DNA of 64,000 nt from Linnemannia schmuckeri (lineage: Eukaryota; Mortierellomycota; Mortierellomycetes; Mortierellales; Mortierellaceae). Numbering within the stretch: the stretch's first letter is position 1; the number at the start of each line of letters is the position of its first letter. The stretch covers positions 620,001-684,000 of the forward strand of contig JANATG010000002.1 of NCBI GenBank assembly GCA_029449235.1, read 5' to 3'. The notes below the pieces were generated by a model. The model searched no databases. It was given only the letters and a program-made list of their open reading frames with translations, and had not been told where the DNA came from. Shown here in pieces: positions 32,485 through 42,422 of this stretch. Made by a program: the position numbers and the translations under genes.

Positions 32485-35400
32485 ATGGCGGCCCCCCTTG
32501 ACGCTTACCTTGCCACTATCGATGACTGGACGGACAACCAGTCCATGGATCCGATATCCTGGTTGATGGACGTTCACAACATCGACAAAGTCACGCAAAT
32601 CGGCTTCCAACTTATCGCGAAGCGTAAGACATCCGGGTTAATGCGAGCCTGGGTCGAGCGATGGATTCTAGAGTATCCGCACGGAACCAAAGACCAGTTT
32701 TCCCTTGATTTTCGAGCCGAGCTGGCCAAACCGAGGACCACTGCGAGTACCCGGTCCGAGATTGGCAAGATTGCGCAACAAGCCACGGAGGAGACGGCCC
32801 GATACATTGCTAGGATGAAAGCCAACATCAAGCTGCTGGAGCTGACAACCAAACCTGATGGAACTCTGTATAAGATGAGTGAGGACGCTGAAGGCACGTT
32901 TAGTGAGGTGTTCTGCGATGGGTTACGAAAAGGACACCCCTTCAAGGTCAAGAATCAGGCGCCCGCGAGCACTCTGGAGGAGACATTCAAAGCAGTGAGC
33001 AAGTTTTGTCAGCACAACCGATACAACGAGCGCACTTATGAAGACAAAATTCGTGATGAGGCCAAGGCTGTTGCTGCCGTTCCTGTCCCCACTGTCATTG
33101 AGATTGGAGGAACCAAGATCCCCGAGGCCGAGTACCGCAGTTTCAGGAAGGACTTCGAGGAAGACCGATTACTCAGCATGGAAGTGGACGAGTTGGCAAA
33201 TATGTTCGAGGCCTGGAGTTTAGCATCGTATGAGGATAACACCCCTGCCGGCCGAGCAGCCCGCACCGTCGCCCGTATGCCTCCTACTGTTGCTCGTCGA
33301 GTCTTTGGAAAAACACTCCTGGCCCAACATATTCGAGGAGGCGCCGTCGAGCCTGTTGTCAGTCGTCAAGTGGTACAAGCGAGTGACCCAACGGTGTCGA
33401 CAGGGCCGAGACTGTGTCACAAGTGTCGTCAGGAAGGTCACTTGGCATCCCAGTGTCCCGAGGTCGAGTGTTTTTCGTGCAAGCAGAAGGGGCATGTCTC
33501 TCGGAACTGCCCCAACAACAATCCAGGACGTGCGAGTTTTTCCACTGGGAATACACCGGCAACCAACCCCAACAATGTTCCGCTTGGAGATCGACCCAGC
33601 CAGAGTTCGATGAGAGTCCAGAGCTATGTACTCGACAATGCATACGCCGCTCAGAGGACCACTCGAAGTGCAACAAAAGATCGCAGAAAGGAAGTAGCCG
33701 ACCTTCCACTCGGGCCGAAAACACAGAGAAGGATCACGCGGAACAAGGAGTCTAATGTTGGGATGGATCTAGACCCAGAGGAGCGAGTAGCAGTGGGAAT
33801 AGCCGAGGCCGAGGATCCCAACCAAACTATCAGGAGTGGACCAATCGCTGGGATCAGAGGTGTTGAGCCAAAACCTAAGAATCGTCGTCAGAAGGTTGTT
33901 CCTGACCAAGTGTTTGTCCGCAGCATCGAGGGTCTCATGTTCGATATGTGTACTATCTCGAAACACGGAAGTCGCATTCCAGCACAACTTAAAGCAGCCG
34001 TAGGTTCGGTGTGGGCTGACCACAAACCTAAAGTCAGGAACAGAGTGCGTGATATTCCTGAGGTCCAGACCAATCAGACCTATCCAGTGACTGCAGCCAA
34101 TCGCGGAATAGCTGTGACGGAGAAGGCTCTTGGAGATGTCGCTACCGTGACTGTCAATGGCCGAGCGTTCGACAACGCAATTATAGACCCCGGAAACGAT
34201 AGAACTATGATGGGACTACACGTGGCGGAAGCGTTGGGGTTCGAACTTAAACCGACTAGTCGAGGAGTGCTACTGGCGGATGGACGTTTTGATGCGCTCA
34301 AGGGTGCGACGGGGCCGATAGAGTTCTTCGTCAAGGGTATCGGTGGACGCATGGATATGGGTGTCATTGACTGTAAGAAATCGTACGACTTCCTTCTAGG
34401 AAACGACTGGCTTGATTTCGTAGATGCCCGAGCCACGTTCCGGGGAGGAAAGAGGTACTATATCCGTCGAAAGGGGGTTCGGATTGACCTCGGCATGAGC
34501 AACGTTGGTAGGACAGAGCAGGACAACTCGGATTCGGACGACTTGGGGGACAGCTCAGAGGAGGAGGATTCTGACGAGTACACTGATGAGGAGAGCTCTG
34601 AAGATTCGGATGACGACGAGCCTATTAGTAGGGTGTCGCAGTCTATGCGAGTGAGAAACATCGAGTTGTCGGACATGTCGGTGAGGGCCTTGTCTGTGGA
34701 AGCGGTGGAGGTGCCGGCTAAGGAGCAGCCACAGTTCAGGGTCGGAGACGTTGCAGTTGATATCAATCCTAAGTTGGAGCCACAGCAGCGTTTGGAGTTG
34801 ATTGAGGTGCTGGAGAGGAACAGAGACAGGTTCACTATGGACATTCAGGAGCTCGAAATCACCTCGGTACTTGAGCATGAAGTCAACATTATTCCAGGTT
34901 CGAAGCCAGTCTACGTTGGATGGTCGCCACGGTATTCGCCTAAGGAGCTGGACTTTCTGAAGAAGAGCATTTCGGAGGAGCTGGTCGCAGGAAAGATCGT
35001 TGAGATGGAGTCGGAGTGGTGTGCACCATTGTCGTTGGCGCCCAAGAAGGATGGCAGTATTCGGAAGTGTGTGGCGTATGTCGGGTTGAACAAGGTCACT
35101 GAGCGCGAGAGTTGGCCACTGCCTAACATCGAGCAGATCCTGGACGAGCTCGCTGGTCACAACTACTACTCCAGTCTCGATGGGTTCCAGGGTTACTACG
35201 TCATCGGTGTCAAGAAGGAGCACGTTAAGTATCTTGGCTTTCGGACCCCTTTCGGAACATATGCGTACACTGTCATGCCTTTCGGGTTGAAGAACGCTCC
35301 ACACACCTTTAGTCGCTTCGTCCAGAAAGTGTATGGCAACCTCATTGGCACGGTCCTTAATGCATACATGGATGACGTGTGCAACCGAGACATGGATTGG

Positions 35401-37584
35401 GAGGCGCATTTGGATGGATTGGATCGAACTTTTGCGGCTGCAAGGAAGGGTGGAGTGAAGTACAAGCCAACCAAGCTACACTTCGGGTACGACAAGGTCG
35501 AGTTCACAGGGCACATAGTTGGTCGCGATGGGATCGAGGTGATGCCGGGCAAAGTGGAGAAGGTGATATACTTTGAGATCATGGACTCCAAAGAGAAGGT
35601 GCGAGGGTTTCTTGGTCTGACGGGGTACTATCGACGGTTCGTGGAGGAGTATGCGAGGAAAGCAGAGCCGTTGAATCGACTGTTGAAGAAGGGTGCAGCC
35701 TTCGAGATGGGCAAAGAGCAAGTGACGGCGGTGATAAGTCTCAAGAAAGCGATTGCGATGGCGCCGGTCCTTAAGGCACCTGACTTCGAAAGGGATTGGA
35801 ACGTCGCTTGTGACGCCTGTAACTATGCTGTTGGATCGGTGTTGGAACAGGAAGACGAAAACGGGAAGGTCAAGCCTGTGTACTACTACTCGAAGACGCT
35901 GCAAGGTGCGGAGCTCAACTATTCCACGTTCGAGAAGGAATGTCTGGCTATCGTCTATTCGGTGAAGAAGTTTCGGCCGTACATTTTGGGTCGTTCTGTC
36001 ACCGTGTACACGGATCATGCACCTTTACAGTGGCTTTTCTCCAAGACGGATCTCACTGGGCGTCCTGCTAGGTGGCAGATGACGTTAGCCGAGTTTGATC
36101 TAACGATTAGGACCAAGCCTGGAGTTAGGAATGGGAATGCAGATGGGATGAGTCGAGTGACTGTGGAGAAGGAGAAGGCCGGAGATGACATTGATGACGA
36201 GATGCCCGAGTGTCTGAGCATGTTGGTTGTATCGATGGATGGCAAGTGGATGGAAAGCGAGTGGTACAAGAACACGTTCACCTACTTGTCAACTGGGTCT
36301 CTCAAGTTGGAGGATTATGCGGAGGCAAGGAAGGTGAAGCGTCGAGCATTTCGGTTTAGGATTGATCCCGAGAGAGGCTTGTTGTTCCGCGATGCTGACA
36401 ATGTGGAGAAGTTGTGTGTGGTTGAGGCTGAGGTTGAGTCGAAGTTGTTGAGGGCTCATGACGCTGGTGGACACTATGGAGCTGAGGCAACGTTGGCGAT
36501 GATCAGAACTCAAGGGTGGTGGCCAACAATGAGGAAGGATGTGTTTGACTGGGTGAAGTCCTGCGTTCGGTGTCAGCAATTCGGACCTCGTGAGCGTCAC
36601 AATGAGCTTCATCCTACTACTCCTGAGTTTCCGTTCGAGGTTTTGTTCGTTGACTTGATAGAGGATCTGCCCAGGACTACCAGAGGAGCGTCGTCGATTG
36701 CGGTTTTCACTGATTCCTTCACCAAGTGGACTGAGGCTTGCCCTATCAAAGACAAGAGCGCTGTGAGTGTCAAGGCTGCCCTGTTCCAGAGTATTATGTG
36801 CAGATTTGGATTGCCTGTTGCTATTCGCAGTGATGGAGGCCCTGCATTCCGTTCCGAGTTCAAGGAGATCTGTGAGAAGTGGGGGATCAATCACTTGGTT
36901 GGATCGACCAGGCATCCGCAGAGTCAAGGTCAGGTCGAAGCCACGAACAAGTTGATTGAAGAGCGTCTGCGTCGGGGCATGCAGCAAGGGATCGAGTGGG
37001 ATGTATATCTGCCCAAGGCTATCTTCGATATCAACAATCGGGTCGTCGGTAGCATCAAGATTTCTCCGTCGGAGGCGTTGATGGGTTTCATCGGTCGTTC
37101 AGCTCTTCGCCAGTCCTTTAGTGATGATCGATGGTTCGCGACTACGGGTGAAATCGAGCCTGTTGCCGAGGTTCTAGAGGGTAATATTGCCCGCTTCGTT
37201 TGTCGTCGCGAGAGTCTGAGAGAGTATGCCTACGCCACTCGGTTGAATGCGAACGAGAGGATGAAGCGTTACTACAATAAGCGCGTGAAGGTGGTCAAGT
37301 TTGAGAAGGGTGAGATGGTCTGGGTTTTCAACTTGACGTTTATTTCAGGATATGGTCGCAAGCTTGCCCCGCGTTGGTTAGGTCCTTTTGAAGTAATGTG
37401 GGTTGGACGTACTGGAGCTTACGGAGTCAAGACGGGGAGGACTCATTACGGGACGAGGGATGGAGTTGAGACGTTGAGCGGGGATATGCTTAAGAAGGTG
37501 GTGCGGAGGAAAGCGAGGGGGGAGGGAGGAAAGGGAGATGCGATTGGTCAGGGGACGGACATCGTATCTGGGGGGGGTAAATAA
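32485..37584 (+). CDS. Gag-Pol polyprotein of Ty3/Gypsy element
   Basis: One uninterrupted ORF of 1699 aa from the ATG at 32485. The gag part ends with two CCHC knuckles (CHKCRQEGHLASQC and CFSCKQKGHVSRNC, about residues 310-350). The aspartic protease region has IIDPGNDRTM, where DSG or DTG is expected. RT has the YSSLDGFQGYY and YMDDV catalytic motifs. RNase H carries ACDAC and TFEKECLAIVYSVKKF. Integrase has the HHCC zinc site (HDAGGHYG to CVRC), the DDE residues (FVDLIED, IRSDGGPAF and the following E), and a GPF-type module near the end (WLGPFEV). No chromodomain is evident. Gag and Pol share one frame, so no frameshift is needed, unlike Ty3 itself. The element looks capable of coding for all its functions; activity is inferred. 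Confidence 0.95.
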   Translation: MAAPLDAYLATIDDWTDNQSMDPISWLMDVHNIDKVTQIGFQLIAKRKTSGLMRAWVERWILEYPHGTKDQFSLDFRAELAKPRTTASTRSEIGKIAQQATEETARYIARMKANIKLLELTTKPDGTLYKMSEDAEGTFSEVFCDGLRKGHPFKVKNQAPASTLEETFKAVSKFCQHNRYNERTYEDKIRDEAKAVAAVPVPTVIEIGGTKIPEAEYRSFRKDFEEDRLLSMEVDELANMFEAWSLASYEDNTPAGRAARTVARMPPTVARRVFGKTLLAQHIRGGAVEPVVSRQVVQASDPTVSTGPRLCHKCRQEGHLASQCPEVECFSCKQKGHVSRNCPNNNPGRASFSTGNTPATNPNNVPLGDRPSQSSMRVQSYVLDNAYAAQRTTRSATKDRRKEVADLPLGPKTQRRITRNKESNVGMDLDPEERVAVGIAEAEDPNQTIRSGPIAGIRGVEPKPKNRRQKVVPDQVFVRSIEGLMFDMCTISKHGSRIPAQLKAAVGSVWADHKPKVRNRVRDIPEVQTNQTYPVTAANRGIAVTEKALGDVATVTVNGRAFDNAIIDPGNDRTMMGLHVAEALGFELKPTSRGVLLADGRFDALKGATGPIEFFVKGIGGRMDMGVIDCKKSYDFLLGNDWLDFVDARATFRGGKRYYIRRKGVRIDLGMSNVGRTEQDNSDSDDLGDSSEEEDSDEYTDEESSEDSDDDEPISRVSQSMRVRNIELSDMSVRALSVEAVEVPAKEQPQFRVGDVAVDINPKLEPQQRLELIEVLERNRDRFTMDIQELEITSVLEHEVNIIPGSKPVYVGWSPRYSPKELDFLKKSISEELVAGKIVEMESEWCAPLSLAPKKDGSIRKCVAYVGLNKVTERESWPLPNIEQILDELAGHNYYSSLDGFQGYYVIGVKKEHVKYLGFRTPFGTYAYTVMPFGLKNAPHTFSRFVQKVYGNLIGTVLNAYMDDVCNRDMDWEAHLDGLDRTFAAARKGGVKYKPTKLHFGYDKVEFTGHIVGRDGIEVMPGKVEKVIYFEIMDSKEKVRGFLGLTGYYRRFVEEYARKAEPLNRLLKKGAAFEMGKEQVTAVISLKKAIAMAPVLKAPDFERDWNVACDACNYAVGSVLEQEDENGKVKPVYYYSKTLQGAELNYSTFEKECLAIVYSVKKFRPYILGRSVTVYTDHAPLQWLFSKTDLTGRPARWQMTLAEFDLTIRTKPGVRNGNADGMSRVTVEKEKAGDDIDDEMPECLSMLVVSMDGKWMESEWYKNTFTYLSTGSLKLEDYAEARKVKRRAFRFRIDPERGLLFRDADNVEKLCVVEAEVESKLLRAHDAGGHYGAEATLAMIRTQGWWPTMRKDVFDWVKSCVRCQQFGPRERHNELHPTTPEFPFEVLFVDLIEDLPRTTRGASSIAVFTDSFTKWTEACPIKDKSAVSVKAALFQSIMCRFGLPVAIRSDGGPAFRSEFKEICEKWGINHLVGSTRHPQSQGQVEATNKLIEERLRRGMQQGIEWDVYLPKAIFDINNRVVGSIKISPSEALMGFIGRSALRQSFSDDRWFATTGEIEPVAEVLEGNIARFVCRRESLREYAYATRLNANERMKRYYNKRVKVVKFEKGEMVWVFNLTFISGYGRKLAPRWLGPFEVMWVGRTGAYGVKTGRTHYGTRDGVETLSGDMLKKVVRRKARGEGGKGDAIGQGTDIVSGGGK

Positions 37585-37585
37585 C

Positions 37586-37821
37586 TGTTACAAATTTGGT
37601 GGCACCCTCCAGAATGATGACGTCATGGTAGTGTAGCCGATCGTTCTTCTAGAGTAGTATTTATGTGGGGTAGAAGCTGTTCGTTGTTCTTTGTCTCCTT
37701 TACTGTATAGACACTGGACTAACGGATAGCATCTGCATCGCATAGAGTCCAGTTTTGTAGAACCGATTGTGGAACTGACAACGTTCCTATAATTCTGCCG
37801 CGAGCCCTCCCCCGTGAAACA
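37586..37821 (+). repeat. Right LTR
   Basis: 236 bp, TGTTACAAAT to CCGTGAAACA. Identical by eye to the left LTR apart from the latter's duplicated block. The stop codon of the ORF (37582-37584) is one base upstream. Confidence 0.95.
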
Positions 37822-38003
37822 ATGCGCACCACCGACAAAAAAACTACATGAATGAACTATGGCAATTATCTACCACCCACAATAAATATCGCTTTCGACA
37901 GTGGTATCAAAGGACGAAAAGAATATTAGAAGAAAGTTCGTATTTGAAGCGCTTTATTTTACTATTTACAAGGCGGGAGGAAGGAAGGGATGAATCAAAA
38001 TCT

Positions 38004-38037
<34 letters not shown>

Positions 38038-38129
38038 TATCAAAGAAAAGAGTCCTCGAACAAAGCCAACAAAAGGGGAAGTCAAACCAAGCAGGTGAGA
38101 ACAAAAAGAAAAAGAAGGGAGCAGCTACT
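37822..38129. other. 3' flank between the retrotransposon and the Kex2-repeat gene
   Basis: About 300 bp with the right target-site copy ATGC (37822-37825) and a 30-nt A run (38005-38034). No gene. Confidence 0.5.
38005..38034. repeat. Poly(A) homopolymer, 30 nt
   Basis: Uninterrupted A run between the LTR element and the secreted protein gene. Confidence 0.95.
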
Positions 38130-39080
38130 CTAATTGTCATTATTTTTCTCGCCGAGATTGTAGGCCTTGCGGTTACGACTGATCTTGCGGTGGAAAGCCA
38201 GCTCTTCATCAGCATTGACATTCTTGTCGACAGGAACAGCGCGCTTCTCATGCTTATTCTGACCGAGCTTGTGGGCCTTGCGGTTACGACTGATTTTGCG
38301 GTGGAAAGCCAGCTCTTCATCAGCATTGACATTCTTGTCGACAGGAACAGCGCGCTTCTCATGCTTATTCTGACCGAGCTTGTGGGCCTTGCGGTTACGA
38401 CTGATCTTACGGTGGAACGCCAGCTCCTCGTCGGTATTGATCTTTTTGTTGGTCGCCTTTTTGTCAGCAGGGGCAGCACGCTTCTGGATCTTGATACGAG
38501 AGGACGAGGACTTGTGGTGGTGGCTGTGGTCGACCTTCTTGTGATGGTGAGACGAGCTCTTCTTACGGTGCAGGGCAAGAGCGCGCTTCTCGTGCTTGCA
38601 GGTGCACGAATGGTGATGAGAGTGGCTGGCCTTCTTCCGGTGCAGGGCCAGGGCACGCTTATTCTGGCGATGGTGAGAGTGATCGACCTTGTTGTGATGG
38701 TGGTGATGGGAAGACTTCCTGTGACGGGAGTGGTTAGCCTTTTTCTTGCGGTGCAAGTTCATCTCCTTCTCCTTTACATCGCGTCGGATAAAGACTTGAG
38801 GGTTTATCATATCGTCGAGGCTGGGGATTGAGACTTGAGCCATAACATGGGGCTCTCCCATCACATCACGGCGCTGCTTCTTGGAGGAAGAGGAGGCGGA
38901 GGAGCTCTTGCGGTGGTGGGAGTGGTCGACCTTGTTGTGATGGTATTTGTTGGAGTAGTGGGCGTGGCTGTGACGGGGTTCGAGGCGGAAGGCGGCTTGT
39001 TGTCCTTGGTGATGGACATCGGCGACTGCCATTGTTGCCAGGAGGGTCGTTGCCAATAGGGCGGAGAGGATGAAACGCAT
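38130..39080 (-). CDS. Secreted His-rich protein with Kex2-bounded repeats
   Basis: Intronless, 316 aa, starting at the ATG at 39080 with a clear signal peptide (MRFILSALLATTLLATMAVA). The body is very rich in His, Lys, Ser and Arg (blocks such as HSHHRKSS, HHHHHNKVDHSHH) plus one CTC motif, so metal binding is plausible. Lys-Arg sites cut it into repeats that always restart with Ala: KR-ALALHRKK twice, KR-AAPADKK once, KR-AVPVDKN twice. The last three segments share DEELAFHRKISRNRKAHKLG. This is the layout of fungal Kex2-processed repeat proteins (signal peptide, tandem repeats, dibasic sites) that release short peptides in the Golgi. Cleavage has not been shown and the function of the peptides is unknown. 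A start further upstream at 39284 would hide the signal peptide and is unlikely. Confidence 0.88.
   Translation of the reverse strand: MRFILSALLATTLLATMAVADVHHQGQQAAFRLEPRHSHAHYSNKYHHNKVDHSHHRKSSSASSSSKKQRRDVMGEPHVMAQVSIPSLDDMINPQVFIRRDVKEKEMNLHRKKKANHSRHRKSSHHHHHNKVDHSHHRQNKRALALHRKKASHSHHHSCTCKHEKRALALHRKKSSSHHHKKVDHSHHHKSSSSRIKIQKRAAPADKKATNKKINTDEELAFHRKISRNRKAHKLGQNKHEKRAVPVDKNVNADEELAFHRKISRNRKAHKLGQNKHEKRAVPVDKNVNADEELAFHRKISRNRKAYNLGEKNNDN
38133..38475 (-). repeat. 111-bp tandem repeats within the Kex2-repeat gene
   Basis: Two nearly identical 111-bp (37-codon) units and a third diverged one. GCGCTTCTC recurs at 38242 and 38352-38353, within a base of a 111-bp period. Confidence 0.9.
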
Positions 39081-39904
39081 TTTTGTACCTTTTTTTGTCG
39101 AGGTGGATTGAAAGAAAGAGAGAGAAGTTGTGGAGAGAGAAAGAGTGTGATAGAGGATGTGCAAAATAGGGGTGAGTGCTAGATATGGTGCAATACTGCA
39201 ATAGGAATGAGAAAAAAGAGCGCGCGAGGGCCGTTGTCTGCCAAGGAAGAAGGGTGGAGAGAACAAAGAAGCGTGAGAGAACAAGAAGGAAGAAATAAAA
39301 AGAAAAGAGAAAAGGGAAGGTAGAGTCCTCGATGGGCTTTTGAACTTTTATAGAGTTCTCGTAACTAGCAAAGAAAGGGAGGAGGGTAAGCATAGGGTTG
39401 ATACCCTTTAGAACTACTTTCAGTCAAGAGCAGAATATTAAAGGAGGTCGTCGAGCTCAAGTATGTTCCCTTTACGTCTAAGGAAAAGCTATGAGTGTTA
39501 TAAGAGTCTTGTTCGAAGAAGGAGTGGGTAAGTTTGGAATACGTTGCTAAAGACCAAGGAGATACTTACTCCTCATCACCATGAAATACGGGAATAAATG
39601 ACAATAGAGAATAAGCAAAGTTGAACTCTTCCATCCCCGCACATACTCGGACCCGTACCTTTTCTAGTCACGGTCTCGAGAAGGGGCGAAGATCGGATCG
39701 AATTGGATTCATTCTTGCCCCACGCCCTTCCCTAACATTTTTCTCGAACACCCTCTCCTTACCCTAACCCCGATCCAATGTGAGGCCCAAGTCAAGCAGC
39801 ATGCTCACTTCAATTTGCCAAACTCACAAACACGCATACACAGACTCTCACAAATCTGTCTTTGGGACAATGAGTGACATTTGTGATTTTTATTTTTTTT
39901 CCAT
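39081..39904. other. Promoter side of the Kex2-repeat gene and 3' flank of KCH
   Basis: About 820 bp. GA-rich and CT-rich tracts near 39110-39300 precede the Kex2-repeat gene on its strand. No gene seen. Confidence 0.4.
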
Positions 39905-42422
39905 CTAATAATGCCGTCCACCACCACCATGGTTAGGTCTTCCATAGCTGTGACCACTACTAACAACACTTCCCCCACCAACTACACTTCCATTTCCTGA
40001 AGAATGACCGACTCCACCTCCCAGGCCAGTGACACGTCCTTGGCCCGAATATTCCCCTCCTCCACCGTAGGGGTTTCGCTGCTGGTGTTGTCCAAGGTCA
40101 GACATCATGACCGATTCGGCGTAGGGACTTCTATAGTTATTGTTGGCGACCTGTCCCTGTTGCAAGGGGTGAGGTTTCACAGGCGGCCGCTGCTGGCCAT
40201 GTCCATGTCCGTAATGATTATAACCACCAGCACCACCGTTGACGACACTTCCCTGGTTCGACCCGCTCAATACAGTGCTTGCATCCGACTGTTGCCTCCT
40301 GTGCGCAGAAAAGAAGTTTGGCTGCGGCTGCTGTGGATACTGTGACGAGGAGATAACACTGCCGACCTCACTTCTGGCGTCAGAGTTGTCGAACCGAGCA
40401 TCTTGACGCTGGAAGTTCCTGCTATGGTATGCTTGTTGGTAGTTATCCTGACGCAACGGTTTACTGTCAGTGTCGTCTTCAGGGTTGGGGGTATAAGACC
40501 TGGCACCGGGTGCTGGTGAAAAGGACCGTGGAGGAGGTTGTTGGTGTTGTTGGTGGTGGCGATAAGGGTCGTTTGTAGCCGCGACTGGCAATTTCTTCCA
40601 AGGAAGGGCGGGTGATGAGGTAGTTGAGGCTGCGCTCATGTAAGGCGAAGGTGCAGGGGAAGCCGTTGCAACTCTGGGTTTAGGGAGAGTAGCAGGGGGA
40701 GGTGTGGGGGAGGCGCGTCCACGGCCTTCTTCAATGAAGGCAATGTTGGGGAGGGTTGGTTTCTGGAGGGGTGTTTCTCCTCCCTTGCCGGTTTTGGCGT
40801 TCATGGCTGCTTCTGAGGCGCGGTCCTTTGCCTTCTTTTTCACGATCTCGTCAATGCTATTTCAACAATGGAAAGGATGCAGGCTTATGATTAGGATCTG
40901 CATTTTTCGCGAAGATAAATAAAACTTGGGCATCAACAAGCAACGCACAAAGGTGCGAAGAGTATTGTATGGTTTACCGTTTATCAATCTTGTGGCAGCA
41001 AAACTCCTTCAAGTTGCCCTGGATATGAATAACCAAAGGGATATACAAAATAACGGCTGCAAGCATCATGAGCACCGAGATGACCCAGAGGGTGAGAGTA
41101 AATGTCATGAGACCCATGGTAATAGTAGGCATGAGTCCGAAGCCATAGGACCAGATCTCTGGGTTGAGGTTTCCGTGCATGTCTCTGTTTTTGTTGGCGA
41201 CTGTGATGAGGATGATCCCGTTGATGACCTGCCTTGGCCCATCCGCAAACATGAGCCTCTTCCATCCTGTTTGGTTTGGGGGAGAGAGATTGAAGGAATG
41301 AGGGATGAGAGATGAGAATATATGAATTAAGCGTTCAAGTTCCCACATATTCTTCTAAATATTCCTCAGCGCAAACAAAAACAAAGAAAAAAGCGATATA
41401 ATACCACGGAAGGTAAAGAAACAGAAGAAGGCAATTTCATCGATCTGCTTCTTGGAATTATGGATCTTCTCAAAGAGACAGAAGTGAGCATAGGACTTGA
41501 TTGCGTAGTAGCGGTAGGCGATCATGGATGTGAAGGCGTAGGAGATGTCGCGGCTGTTGATGATGGCTACAGCCTTCTTCATGTCCCAGGCCAGGAGGAT
41601 GAAGGAGAGAATGATACATGCCGCAAAAATCCATTTGTAAATCTCGAACGAAATATTGATGTTTTCTGTTTGACACATATGGAGAGGAAGGGGGAAAGGA
41701 GAGAGGAACGGCATAGAGCATAGAAAATTTAACAAGGTTAATTTAGGGCGAAGAAGGGGGGTGAAATAAACGTATGTCGGGTAAATGGGGGCATCATCAT
41801 ATACTGTATCATGGACAGGGTACTCTCTTCCCCTGTGTACATCTGGATGAATGAATGAATAAATCGATTGTTTCAATTGCTTTTTTTTTCTCTTTCTGTG
41901 CAACTTACTAAACGAAATTTGGTTGTGTTCAACGCCAAGGTTGTTCGACCATGTTCCTGAGACAAGCAAGTTCACCGCCGTCCTGGAAAGGTTGAAGAAA
42001 AAAAAAAAAGTGAGACAAGGGTGCAGTTATGTTAGCTGTGCCTGTAACTACAAAAAGAAAACGTGTCATATTCTTTTTATCCCGTGAACAACCCAAATAC
42101 TCGCTCGCGTACCATAAATCGGCACAGTAAATAAGGATGCCCTTGATGACCACTGCAAAGACGAGTGAGTACTTAAACTTGCGCCAAAGAGAGTTGTCCA
42201 GGTAGTCTTCCACGTCAATAAAGTCGAACTTGTGGTCCTGGACCTTTTGGCGTTTCCAATCGGCTATTTTATGGAGGACAAGGGTTGGCAGAAAGGACTC
42301 GTTAGCACGAAAACGGTCAAGGGTCCTAGGGCTTTATTTTATTTTTTAGCTTGATCGGCCAATAGTGTTACAAGGGTGAGAGGAAAAGTAGGAGAGGGAG
42401 GGGGGGGCATACTTGACGACAT
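39905..42422 (-). CDS. KCH-family potassium channel/transporter
   Basis: Six exons: 42422-42413 (10 nt), 42263-42113, 41982-41909, 41665-41405, 41266-40978, 40856-39905 (578 aa). All junctions are GT..AG and in phase. The conserved core SRDISYAFTSMIAYRYYAIK, FEKIHNSKKQIDEIAFFCFF and GWKRLMFADGPRQVIN is diagnostic of the fungal KCH family (yeast Kch1 and Prm6), plasma-membrane proteins for low-affinity K+ influx that supports Ca2+ uptake during pheromone and ER stress responses. Several membrane segments precede a 310-residue cytosolic tail rich in Gly, Gln, Ser and Pro, which is longer than in yeast. The first exon encodes only MSS plus one base, but phase, donor (GTATGC) and a CTAAC branch site agree. 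A start elsewhere remains possible. Confidence 0.9.

Larger units (their letters stand above)
32062..37821 (+). mobile_element. Ty3/Gypsy LTR retrotransposon, apparently intact
   Basis: 5.76 kb element: left LTR 32062-32387, right LTR 37586-37821, TG..CA ends, and a 4-bp target duplication ATGC (32058-32061 and 37822-37825). Outside a 90-bp insertion in the left copy, I see no difference between the LTRs, so the insertion is very young. A single ORF encodes gag, protease, RT, RNase H and integrase in that order, which is the Ty3/Gypsy order. A TGG at 32393, five bases inside the left LTR, is where a tRNA primer-binding site would start. Purine-rich tracts just before the right LTR (37505-37540 and 37570-37577) are the polypurine tract candidates and overlap the end of the ORF. 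It lies between eL14 and the Kex2-repeat gene. Confidence 0.95.

Noticed and set aside
34555..35409. 284-residue minus-strand frame inside the retrotransposon
   Set aside because: Antisense shadow of the reverse transcriptase region, no domain.
37848..38831. 327-residue plus-strand frame across the Kex2-repeat gene
   Set aside because: Antisense to a gene with a clear signal peptide and repeats. Its repeats are mirror products of the same DNA repeats.
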